Shown: piece after piece, positions 25,682-32,340 of the stretch
Numbering within the stretch: position 1 is the first letter of the stretch
How the letters are laid out: every line of letters begins with the position of its first letter
Assembly (NCBI GenBank): GCA_934167095.1
Contig: CAKPKE010000001.1
Coordinates: forward strand, 1 to 64,000
Direction: 5' to 3'
DNA from: an uncultured Clostridia bacterium
Lineage (GTDB): Bacteria; Bacillota; Clostridia; TANB77; CAG-508
Length of the DNA stretch: 64,000 nucleotides
Program-made: the position numbers and the translations under genes
Notes under the pieces: generated by a model
Told to the model about the DNA's origin: nothing
Seen by the model: only the letters and a program-made list of their open reading frames with translations
The model's database searches: none

Positions 25682-25722
25682 TACACGCTTCGACAGACTT
25701 TTCACTTTTTATGGTATATAAT
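25682..25722 (+). promoter_or_regulatory. toxin promoter of par-like locus 2, with shared 21-bp block
   Basis: CAGACT (25694-25699), 17-base spacer, TATAAT (25717-25722). The 21 bases at 25682-25702 are identical to 15428-15448. Confidence 0.65.
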
Positions 25723-25763
25723 ATACCTTCCTTTTTCTAAAAGGAGAAAGGGGGTGTTCTCAG

Positions 25764-25832
25764 TTGAGAAAACTAATTAAGATGTTAGCTCTTATTATTG
25801 TTCTCATTATTATAGGCGATGATAAGGACTAA
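25764..25832 (+). CDS. 22-residue hydrophobic peptide, candidate Fst-like type I toxin
   Basis: TTG 25764 follows AAGGGGGTG and encodes MRKLIKMLALIIVLIIIGDD plus KD. It is a single hydrophobic helix with a basic N-terminus and a charged tail, the general design of Fst/Ldr-type membrane toxins (Fst itself has 33 residues). It has its own promoter, a shared bidirectional terminator, an opposing short RNA with a consensus promoter, and direct repeats at its start and beyond the terminator. Together these match the par locus architecture. The peptide is not homologous to the one in locus 1. Function is inferred. Confidence 0.7.
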   Translation: MRKLIKMLALIIVLIIIGDDKD

Positions 25833-25835
25833 AAA

Positions 25836-25897
25836 GGAAACCTAGGAACTGACCTTCCTAGGTTTTTTTTGTGTTCTAGTTGAGAAAACTTTTCACT
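25836..25897 (-). ncRNA. candidate antitoxin RNA of par-like locus 2
   Basis: Minus strand TTGACA (25932-25927), 17-base spacer and TATAAT (25909-25904) form a full-consensus promoter. The RNA would start near 25897, cross DR2 in antisense and end at the shared terminator after about 60-65 bases. Confidence 0.72.
25838..25870. terminator. shared bidirectional terminator of par-like locus 2
   Basis: AAACCTAGGAA (25838-25848) and TTCCTAGGTTT (25855-25865) form an 11-bp stem with a T run on the plus strand and TTTCCTTTTT on the minus strand. Confidence 0.9.
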
Positions 25898-25987
25898 ATA
25901 TTTATTATATAGCTATTTATATTATATGTCAATTACTTTTTGTTTATTCACATTAACAATCGTGCGACATTTTTTGACAATTCTAGG

Positions 25988-27637
25988 TTATACTAGGACT
26001 GCACGGAAGCCAGAATCATAATTTGCAGTTCCATCATTTCTTAAATATGAAAATAGTCCTGAGTATATTCCTTCTCTCCATTTTCCTCCACGATTAAAGA
26101 ACGGATTATATAATGAAGGAAATGCTGCATAATCTCCAAAGAAAAAATTCGTTTCATTTATTTCTGCAATTTCTGATGTTTCTAATATAGCATCTCCATA
26201 TATTTTTTCTTTTAAATTTATATTATATTTTTTATTTTCAATTCCAGAATTACCACCACTATCTTCTGGTTCCTTATATTTATATATAGTATAATATTGG
26301 GTACTCCTTTTTATCTCATTACTTGTAAAACTTTCTCCATAATATAAATTTTGATTACCATTATCAATATATGCTGCCACTCTTTCAGCTACACCTCCTG
26401 AAAAATCATATATTCCATATATTGTTCCAGATGAACTCGATTTTGTTCCATCATTTATATTCCATGATTTTACATTATTGGCATTTCTCTTCTTTATATT
26501 ATCTAATGTAATTGTAGGATTACTATTGACATCATAAGTGTTATTTCCTTCATCAGTTCCACATACTCCAGTTACTGCATAACCACTTTTTGTACTACTA
26601 TTTATGTTCACATTATTTACATATATATTGGTTCCATTTAACCCATATTGACTTTGCCCCAAATAAGAAACAGCTCCCCATTCACTATTTTTTATCAAAT
26701 GACTATTTGCATCTTCTTCCAATCCATATATATTATTTGTTTTCACTATACTTTTGCATAAAGTATATGCATCACTTAATGTTATATAATTATATGATAT
26801 TTTTAATCCTTGAAAAACTGGGTACGTCATATTTGTATTAGTATCATATTTTCCATATATATTTCTTGCATCGGTCCATACATCATTACCTGATTCAGTT
26901 TCTTTTCCATTTATTAAACAAGTACTTTGAGTATATTTCACTGTAGATTCTACTTGCTCTCCTATATCAGCAAACCCTGCCTCAAACTTTGCAACCCATA
27001 TTCCTGTAAGCTCACTATCCCAGCCACCGTTTTTAAATCCTATACCTGTTTCATCAGTGAATGCAGGATGTACTGTGTATTCTTTTCTTGTATCTGGTGA
27101 AGAATCAGCTGTTCCTCGTACAGCCTTTTGTGGAATATTGTTTTCGTCTAAATAATAATCTGTTGTACCCATTAAAAATTTCACATCAAAAGTTTTATTA
27201 TCATCATTTATTTTATAGGCAAACCTTGGTATCCACACCCACATGCTACCATCTTTTGTTTGTGCATTTGCCCACTTTTTTTCTTTATAATTGTACCAAT
27301 TATCTGCATCTTGAGTCGTTACTTTTTCTTCATATATATCATCACTTCCAAGTTCAAAATAAATTGGAGTCATTCCATTTTTTAAGTTTGGTTCATTCAC
27401 ACCTTTTTCATTATTAAATGCTCCACTTTGTTTTGCAATATCGGCTTCTAATTTTTCTATATCATTTAGTTCTTGAGCAGACTTACTTTCCGTTTGTCTT
27501 TTTGCCTCTCTTGCATTTTCAATTAATCCATTATCACCTAACACTACACTTATTGATACACCTGCCAGTATTAAAAGTACAACTATTGTAACAACTAAAG
27601 CAATTAAAGTTATACCATTTTGATTTTTCTTTTTCAT
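25988..27637 (-). CDS. pilin-like protein with DGR-target-like C-terminal domain
   Basis: The 549-residue product has the pilin-like helix NGITLIALVVTIVVLLILAG, a linker, and an FGE/C-lectin-type domain (DGSMWVWIPRFAYKIN, GIWVAKFEAGF, GIYDFSGGVAERVAAY). It ends in RGGKWREGIYSGLFSYLRND...SGFRAVLV. It is a full-length paralogue of the DGR target at 34321, and its C-terminal block aligns with the DGR variable region. Its codons there differ at silent sites too, so it was not recently rewritten from the local template. GGAGGAACTC precedes ATG 27637; an upstream in-frame extension lacks a site. Confidence 0.75.
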   Translation of the reverse strand: MKKKNQNGITLIALVVTIVVLLILAGVSISVVLGDNGLIENAREAKRQTESKSAQELNDIEKLEADIAKQSGAFNNEKGVNEPNLKNGMTPIYFELGSDDIYEEKVTTQDADNWYNYKEKKWANAQTKDGSMWVWIPRFAYKINDDNKTFDVKFLMGTTDYYLDENNIPQKAVRGTADSSPDTRKEYTVHPAFTDETGIGFKNGGWDSELTGIWVAKFEAGFADIGEQVESTVKYTQSTCLINGKETESGNDVWTDARNIYGKYDTNTNMTYPVFQGLKISYNYITLSDAYTLCKSIVKTNNIYGLEEDANSHLIKNSEWGAVSYLGQSQYGLNGTNIYVNNVNINSSTKSGYAVTGVCGTDEGNNTYDVNSNPTITLDNIKKRNANNVKSWNINDGTKSSSSGTIYGIYDFSGGVAERVAAYIDNGNQNLYYGESFTSNEIKRSTQYYTIYKYKEPEDSGGNSGIENKKYNINLKEKIYGDAILETSEIAEINETNFFFGDYAAFPSLYNPFFNRGGKWREGIYSGLFSYLRNDGTANYDSGFRAVLV

Positions 27638-27829
27638 GAGTTCCTCCATTATTTTTATTCTGTTCAGTTTTATCTTTTTTATCCTATAACATAGCATATA
27701 CATAAATTATAGTGTATGGTATATCAAAAATTGAAGTGAATATTACTAACAGTATTGGTACTGTATTTCTAATTTTATGTATTGACAAAAAACAAACAGC
27801 ATAATTACTATTACACTGTTTGTTTTACT

Positions 27830-28678
27830 TTAGCTAAATAACTTTGTGAACGTTTCTTTTCCAACTACACCATCAACGCTTAAGCCGTTTTTCTTTTGAA
27901 AATCTTTTACTGCATTTAATGTATTGCTTCCGAAAATTCCATCTACTTCAATACCATATCCTTTGCAAACTAGCATTGCTTGAATTAGATAAGTTATATT
28001 TCCACTTGCTCCATATTTTACATTTATATAAGCATTTTTTGTAAGTTCTCCAAATATTCCATCTACATTTAAATTTCTTCCAAATTGTACATTTAATTCA
28101 GTTTGAAGCCCCTTTACCATTGCTTTTTTTGTTTCATTTCCATAAATATTATCAACTGCAATATTTGTATTATATCTATCATTTAAAGATTGCTGTATTT
28201 GTGCAATTTTTCCATCAGTATAAGTTTTTTCCGCTGTTCCGTGTGCTAGTCTTACTATTTCATCAAAAGGATAATTATCTCCTGGACAATCTGTACTATT
28301 CTCGTCTTTGTGCTTTTCTATTTTAGATATATGATACTTATTTTCAAGATATTTTATAAGCTCTACAATAGCATTTTTCTGTGTTTCTGGCATTTGCTCT
28401 TCCATATATTTTCCTTCAGCACAAATTCCTATTGAGTTATAGTTTGCACCTTCAGCATGAGCTCCAACTGCATTTTCTTCTCTTCCTCTATAAATTTCAC
28501 CTTTTTTATTTACAAAAAAGTGATATCCAATTTTTGCCCAACCATTATTTTTATGCCATCTATCTATGTCCTCAACAGTACAGCTACTTGCGTCTGCATG
28601 ATGAAGAATTATTCTTTCTGTTGTTTTTCTATAATCCATACTTCCATTTGTTTCAAATGTCTTTTCTATTATATTCAT
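27830..28678 (-). CDS. N-acetylmuramoyl-L-alanine amidase with peptidoglycan-binding repeats
   Basis: The product (about 282 residues) has an N-terminal amidase_2/PGRP domain. Its zinc ligands are in ERIILHHADAS and HKDENSTDCPGDNYPF, with GYHFFVNKKGEIYRGR in between. Two C-terminal putative peptidoglycan-binding repeats follow (VDGIFGELTKNAY; VDGIFGSNTLNAVKDFQKKN). It would cleave the lactyl-alanine link in peptidoglycan. It has no signal peptide, and a small membrane protein resembling a holin precedes it by eight bases, so the pair looks like a lysis cassette. No other phage genes are nearby, so it may be a domesticated endolysin. Confidence 0.88.
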   Translation of the reverse strand: MNIIEKTFETNGSMDYRKTTERIILHHADASSCTVEDIDRWHKNNGWAKIGYHFFVNKKGEIYRGREENAVGAHAEGANYNSIGICAEGKYMEEQMPETQKNAIVELIKYLENKYHISKIEKHKDENSTDCPGDNYPFDEIVRLAHGTAEKTYTDGKIAQIQQSLNDRYNTNIAVDNIYGNETKKAMVKGLQTELNVQFGRNLNVDGIFGELTKNAYINVKYGASGNITYLIQAMLVCKGYGIEVDGIFGSNTLNAVKDFQKKNGLSVDGVVGKETFTKLFS

Positions 28679-28686
28679 AATATCCC

Positions 28687-28905
28687 TCACTTATCTTTAT
28701 TACTTCTATCTTCGACATTTTTCTCAACTCTTGACTTAGTAAAATAATAAGCAAATACAGAAGATGTGACAGAGCTAAAAAGAGTAAATACAATTTGGAA
28801 CATCTCCCAATTTTCCTTAATCGCAACTATGATTAGCAGAGCAATAATAGTTAGCGTAAAAGATATTGTTACAAAACTTTTTAATTCTCTCCAAGCTTGT
28901 TTCAT
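28687..28905 (-). CDS. small holin-like membrane protein
   Basis: The 72-residue product has two hydrophobic segments (FVTISFTLTIIALLIIVAI and FQIVFTLFSSVTSSVFAYYF) and a charged C-terminal tail (KSRVEKNVEDRSNKDK). This size and layout, directly upstream of an amidase without signal peptide, suggests a holin-type pore that lets the amidase out. No named holin family is recognised. AGGTAAAAT precedes the ATG. Confidence 0.55.
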   Translation of the reverse strand: MKQAWRELKSFVTISFTLTIIALLIIVAIKENWEMFQIVFTLFSSVTSSVFAYYFTKSRVEKNVEDRSNKDK

Positions 28906-28988
28906 ATTTTACCTCCAAATTCTTCTTATATATTATATGTAAGATTTTGATTTGAGGTTAATTCTAATCTGTATCATTTTATATAAAA

Positions 28989-29028
28989 AACACCTAGAAG
29001 GCTTGAATTTCAAGCGCTTCTAAGTGTT
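28989..29028 (-). terminator. strong hairpin, probably the original tRNA-Leu terminator
   Basis: AACACCTAGAAGGCTTGA (28989-29006) pairs with TCAAGCGCTTCTAAGTGTT (29010-29028), and six T residues follow on the minus strand. A truncated copy of the right arm plus GGTACC occurs just after tRNA-Leu (30376-30416), suggesting the two were adjacent before an insertion. Confidence 0.65.
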
Positions 29029-29196
29029 ATACTTTGGTACCGTTGACGTAGTTATCTACAACTTTTTTCACAGCTTTAACGATTGATACAAATATCAATC
29101 AATTTATTAAAGTATATCACACTTTTTGTAAATTGCAATAGGTTAATTCAAAAAGTAATAGAAAAATTTGTTTGCAAATATGCTGAAGCTTGAAAT

Positions 29197-29225
29197 TTGA
29201 CATATTATATAAAAAATGCTATAAT
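29197..29225 (+). promoter_or_regulatory. sigma-A promoter of structured RNA copy A
   Basis: TTGACA (29197-29202), 17-base spacer, TATAAT (29220-29225): full consensus. The same promoter is at 29730-29758 for copy B. Confidence 0.9.
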
Positions 29226-29231
29226 ATATTT

Positions 29232-29516
29232 ATAAGGTGCTATACCTTTGTTAGTTTTATTGGGACATCTAATTTTGGACAGATGATGAGTCTCGTTGAA
29301 TGATAGGCGTTGTTGCTCACTTGGGCTGACCTATATAATGTTTTTAACATTATTTTCAGTGGTTCCCCGTATAGAGCGTGAATGTTGCCGAGATTGACGA
29401 TGATATTCCCAAACCCTTGAGAGTAGTCCAACTCTCACTAGGAGAAATTATGTAGCTATAAAAAGTTGCAAAATCCTAAATTCGGGTACCAGTATTCTGG
29501 TACCCGTTTCTTTTTT
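29232..29516 (+). ncRNA. structured non-coding RNA, copy A, unidentified
   Basis: About 285 bases run from a consensus promoter to a strong terminator (CGGGTACCAG/CTGGTACCCG plus a T run). The interior is less AT-rich than its surroundings and has many local stems: GGGAC-CATCT...AGATG-GTCTC, ATAGG...CCTAT, TAATGTT...AACATTA, TGAGAGT...ACTCTCA. The only longer reading frame lies on the opposite strand. It does not look like tmRNA, RNase P or SRP RNA. Candidates such as raiA-motif or 6S RNA would need a covariance-model search. Confidence 0.72.
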
Positions 29517-29764
29517 ATAAATATATATTAACTTTATCTATGCAGTTATACAAGTACAAAGCCACTTTATTTCTATCAGTTTGTTCCATTTCCATTTTTT
29601 TCACACCTTTAACGATTTATACAAATATCAATCAATTTATTAAAAAATATCACACTTTTTGTAAATTGCAATAGGTTAATTCAAAAAGTAATAGAAAATT
29701 TTGTTTGCAAATATGCTGAAGCTTGAAATTTGACATATTATATAAAAAATGCTATAATATATTC

Positions 29765-30049
29765 ATAAGGTGCTATACCTTTGTTAGTTTTATTGGGACA
29801 TCTAATTTTGGACAGATGATGAGTCTCGTTGAATGATAGGCGTTGTTGCTCACTTGGGCTGACCTATATAATGTTTTTAACATTATTTTCAGTGGTTCCC
29901 CGTATAGAGCGTGAATGTTGCCGAGATTGACGATGATATTCCCAAACCCTTGAGAGTAGTCCAACTCTCACTAGGAGAAATTATGTAGCTATAAAAAGTT
30001 GCAAAATCCTAAATTCGGGTACCAGTATTCTGGTACCCGTTTCTTTTTT
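29765..30049 (+). ncRNA. structured non-coding RNA, copy B, unidentified
   Basis: Near-identical copy of the RNA at 29232-29516, with its own promoter (29730-29758) and terminator (stem 30016-30039). It overlaps the stop codon of the convergent small gene by two bases. Confidence 0.72.
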
Positions 30050-30350
30050 ATAAATATATATTAACTTTATCTATGCAGTTATACAAGTACAAAGCCACTT
30101 TATTTCTATCAGTTTGTTCCATTTCCATAAGTTTTGCCATAGCAAAATTTATTAAGGTAGTTCTGCATTCTTCATCAATCTCTCTTAGCTGTGAATCAAA
30201 TTTTTTATACATTTCTTTTTTATCATAATCTAAAGTAAGCCATTCGCTATCGTTCATACATATTGCAAGTCTCAATTTATCTTTTATATTCATTTCTTTA
30301 ATCATATCAATTAAATATTCTAATTGACTTTGTTCTTTTACTTTTTCCAT
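30048..30350 (-). CDS. 100-residue protein of unknown family (paralogue at 61012)
   Basis: GGAGGTACTTGG precedes ATG 30350. The product is all-helical in appearance (YLIDMIKEMNIKDKLRLAIC, TTLINFAMAKLMEMEQTDRN, KVALYLYNCID) and clearly homologous along its length to the 99-residue protein at 61012-61311. Both lie within mobile or duplicated segments that also carry the GATTGATA...TATCAATC-type dyad. No domain is recognised. It converges on structured RNA copy B. Confidence 0.6.
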   Translation of the reverse strand: MEKVKEQSQLEYLIDMIKEMNIKDKLRLAICMNDSEWLTLDYDKKEMYKKFDSQLREIDEECRTTLINFAMAKLMEMEQTDRNKVALYLYNCIDKVNIYL

Positions 30351-30402
30351 ATCCAAGTACCTCCATTTTAAAAATTTCAAGCACTTCTAAGTGTTATATT
30401 TT

Positions 30403-30430
30403 GTTTATTTTGGTACCACCGGTGGGACTC
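30403..30430. repeat. duplicate of tRNA-Leu 3' end
   Basis: TGGTACCACCGGTGGGACTC at 30411-30430, with the preceding TTTATTTT, repeats 30502-30529, which is the 3' end of tRNA-Leu. tRNA 3' ends are common attachment sites. The adjacent GGACATTTT/AAAATGTCC hairpin lies between the copies. Confidence 0.75.
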
Positions 30431-30509
30431 TACCCGCGGGCTATAAAATGTCCACTGGACATTTTAATTAACGCCCTATTCTCGTCCCTTTATGGTTATA
30501 TATTTATTT

Positions 30510-30592
30510 TGGTACCACCGGTGGGACTCGAACCCACATGGTTTCCCGCCGGATTTTGAATCCGGTGCGTCTGCCAGTTCCGCCACGGTGGC
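30510..30592 (-). tRNA. tRNA-Leu (CAA)
   Basis: Minus strand cloverleaf: acceptor GCCACCG/CGGTGGT, anticodon stem CCGGA/TCCGG around TTCAAAA (anticodon CAA), a variable arm, T-loop GGGTTCGAGTCCC, and encoded CCA (TGG at 30510-30512 on the plus strand). It is 83 bases long. Its 3' end is duplicated downstream. Confidence 0.92.
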
Positions 30593-30655
30593 ATGTATAT
30601 GTTACATTACTTTCATAATATAACATATTTTATTTTGATTGTCTACAATTTTTAA

Positions 30656-31558
30656 CTATTTTTGTGTTTTAACTTTACATTCATTACCATCACATGTAAT
30701 TATTATTGTTCCAGATAAATCTGTTCTATAAATTGTTGTATCCATGTCTTTTAATTTTTCTAAAGTAATTTGCTTTGGATGACCATAGGAATTGTCCTGT
30801 CCTACTGATATTATTGCAATTTTAGGCTTTATTTGATTTAAAAATCTAGCAGATGAACTTGTATCAGAACCATGATGTGCAACTTTAAGTACTGTTGCTT
30901 CTGGCCATTGTCTTGCCTCTTCATTTTCTTTCTCCATATCCCCTGTAAAAAGAAAACTTTGATTTCCATACACCATTCTTATTACTATTGAAGATAAATT
31001 CAAATTGTTTTTTTCTTTGCTACTTCCTGTGCCACACGCCATTATTTCACAACTTGCATTGCCTACATTAAATGTATCTCCAACATTTGGAGATGTTATT
31101 TTCAGATTTTTCTTTGCAATAGAATCAAGTACAGATTCAAATGTTTTAGTATTTGTCTGTATTTTAGGCATGTAGATTGTTCCAATATCAAAATTATCTA
31201 TAACATCATCTAGTCCTCCTATATGATCTTCATGAGGATGTGTTCCTACTAGATAATCAATTTTTGTAATATTCTGTTCTTTCAAATATTTTACAACCTT
31301 GCTACCAGCCTCATTTGTTCCTGCATCAATCAGCATATTTTCGCCATTACTTTGCACCAAAATCGAATCAGCTTGCCCTACATCAATAAAATGTACTACT
31401 ACATTTTGTCCTTTTATTACAGTGGTTTGAGTATTCCCCTCAGCAAACTCGCCACTAATGTAATTTCCAGCATTATCAAACCAGTATTTTACGTTTGAAT
31501 TAATTGCACCTATATTAATTACTTTTGAATAGTCAAGCCCAATTAGTGCCAATAGCAC
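30656..31558 (-). CDS. ComEC/Rec2-type metallo-beta-lactamase-fold hydrolase
   Basis: The product of about 300 residues has a hydrophobic N-terminal segment and a metallo-beta-lactamase domain like the soluble C-terminal part of ComEC: FIDVGQADSILVQSNGENML, then GTHPHEDHIGGL (the HxHxDH metal motif), LFTGDMEKE and LKVAHHGSDTSSS. It is probably an exported or membrane-tethered hydrolase. The start is uncertain: GTG 31558 lacks a ribosome binding site. The frame stays open back to about 31629 with a basic stretch but no ATG/GTG/TTG there, so a frameshift at the 5' end is possible. A DUF3006 gene precedes it, a common pairing. Confidence 0.8.
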   Translation of the reverse strand: MLLALIGLDYSKVINIGAINSNVKYWFDNAGNYISGEFAEGNTQTTVIKGQNVVVHFIDVGQADSILVQSNGENMLIDAGTNEAGSKVVKYLKEQNITKIDYLVGTHPHEDHIGGLDDVIDNFDIGTIYMPKIQTNTKTFESVLDSIAKKNLKITSPNVGDTFNVGNASCEIMACGTGSSKEKNNLNLSSIVIRMVYGNQSFLFTGDMEKENEEARQWPEATVLKVAHHGSDTSSSARFLNQIKPKIAIISVGQDNSYGHPKQITLEKLKDMDTTIYRTDLSGTIIITCDGNECKVKTQK

Positions 31559-31640
31559 AATTATTATACTAATTATTACTTTATAAATTAATCCGATGTT
31601 TCTTTTTCTTTCTTCCCATTTTTCTTAAAGTTTCTCCATT

Positions 31641-31898
31641 TTAATTCCACAAATCATCCATTTTTTGTTTTATTCTATCTGAAATTTCTTGTTCTTTTTC
31701 TTCATCAATAGAATATTTTCCATTTTTATATTTTATGATGCTTCCTTCTTTTATATTCTGTGGCAAATCTTCCTTTTTTATATTTATCATTTTTCCTGAT
31801 TCTCTGTTTTCGCAAACAGCAAATTCGCCTTCAATTCTATCTATTGTATATATTTCTTCCATTAATTTTTCTTCTAGCTCTTTTATAAAATTACTCAC
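31641..31898 (-). CDS. DUF3006-family protein
   Basis: The 85-residue product contains the DUF3006 pattern YTIDRIEGEFAVCENRESGK, MINIKKEDLP and EGSIIKYKNGKYSID, a small OB/SH3-like beta domain of unknown function. It usually sits next to ComEC-like hydrolase genes, as here. The start may be ATG 31898 or an internal ATG at 31862 closer to the family N-terminus. Confidence 0.78.
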   Translation of the reverse strand: MSNFIKELEEKLMEEIYTIDRIEGEFAVCENRESGKMINIKKEDLPQNIKEGSIIKYKNGKYSIDEEKEQEISDRIKQKMDDLWN

Positions 31899-32047
31899 AA
31901 AAGTTTTAAACTCTTGGCCAATCTCTAATTGTAATTTTTCTAAATCTATAAGACAGCTCCTTTCTCACACATTCCTTTAGTATTATATATTGAATTCATT
32001 ATTTTTTCAATTATTTTTTACTAAAATATATTTCTAATACATACAAA

Positions 32048-32070
32048 GGAGGAGGCATTACGCCTCCTCC
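32048..32070 (-). terminator. terminator of the GC-rich small gene
   Basis: GGAGGAGGC (32048-32056) and GCCTCCTCC (32062-32070) form a 9-bp GC-rich stem; TTTG follows on the minus strand. Confidence 0.7.
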
Positions 32071-32075
32071 CTCGC

Positions 32076-32237
32076 TCACATGAGAGCCTTTGACCTCACA
32101 ATGTACCACAATCCGCGGTCGTAGTATGTGGTGACACCGTTGACGCCGTTGTAGTAGCGTCTGATGTCATCATAGGCATCCTCCTTACTGGTGTAGCCTA
32201 CCTCACTCAATACAATGTAGTACTTTTCATTAATCAT
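32076..32237 (-). CDS. small GC-rich gene of unknown function
   Basis: AAAGGAG precedes ATG 32237. The 53-residue product begins MINEKYYIVLSEVGYTSKED and continues DAYDDIRRYYNGVNGVTTYY, ending IVRSKALM. The pattern looks like a compact alpha/beta fold with aromatic strands. Codon use is strikingly GC-rich next to its neighbours (runs such as GCGGTCGTAG on the plus strand), which suggests recent transfer. It has a consensus promoter at 32302-32330 and a GC-rich terminator. A short 5' hairpin (CTATG/CATAG) lies in its leader. Confidence 0.6.
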   Translation of the reverse strand: MINEKYYIVLSEVGYTSKEDAYDDIRRYYNGVNGVTTYYDRGLWYIVRSKALM

Positions 32238-32301
32238 TATTAATGACTCCTTTTTGTCGTGAACGTTTACCACTATGCCGTGTGCATAGTTTATATTTTT
32301 T

Positions 32302-32330
32302 ATTATAGTACTTTTAGAATGTTATGTCAA
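32302..32330 (-). promoter_or_regulatory. sigma-A promoter of the GC-rich small gene
   Basis: Minus strand TTGACA (32330-32325), 17-base spacer, TATAAT (32307-32302). Confidence 0.85.
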
Positions 32331-32340
32331 TGTAGCCATT

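Larger units (their letters stand above)
25754..25890. repeat. direct repeats DR1/DR2 of par-like locus 2
   Basis: GTGTTCTCAGTTGAGAAAAC (25754-25773) spans the peptide start. GTGTTCTAGTTGAGAAAACT (25871-25890) repeats it, less one C, beyond the shared terminator. Confidence 0.8.
29063..30128. repeat. 533-bp tandem duplication
   Basis: 29063-29595 and 29596-30128 are nearly identical. I see only scattered differences, such as GATTGATAC versus GATTTATAC and TATAAGG versus CATAAGG. Each copy carries an AT-rich dyad (GATTGATA/TATCAATC), a consensus promoter, a structured RNA with terminator, and the 3' end of the small gene at 30048. Only the second copy joins a complete gene. Confidence 0.92.
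29041..30410. mobile_element. inserted segment downstream of tRNA-Leu (ncRNA duplication plus small gene)
   Basis: The segment is bounded by similar sequences, 29010-29040 and 30376-30416, both containing a CAAGC-CTTCTAAGTGTTATA-TTTGGTACC pattern. It holds two copies of a structured RNA and a 100-residue gene. No integrase is present. A separate 28-base copy of the tRNA-Leu 3' end lies at 30403-30430. I infer insertion at the tRNA 3' end; the mechanism is unknown. Confidence 0.45.

Noticed and set aside
27830..28905. Prophage indicated by holin and amidase genes
   Set aside because: No capsid, tail, terminase or phage replication genes are nearby. Two genes alone do not make a prophage.
29240..29964. 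Two identical 63-residue frames on the minus strand
   Set aside because: They lie wholly inside the structured RNA transcribed from the opposite strand and lack ribosome binding sites. Their identity simply reflects the 533-bp duplication.
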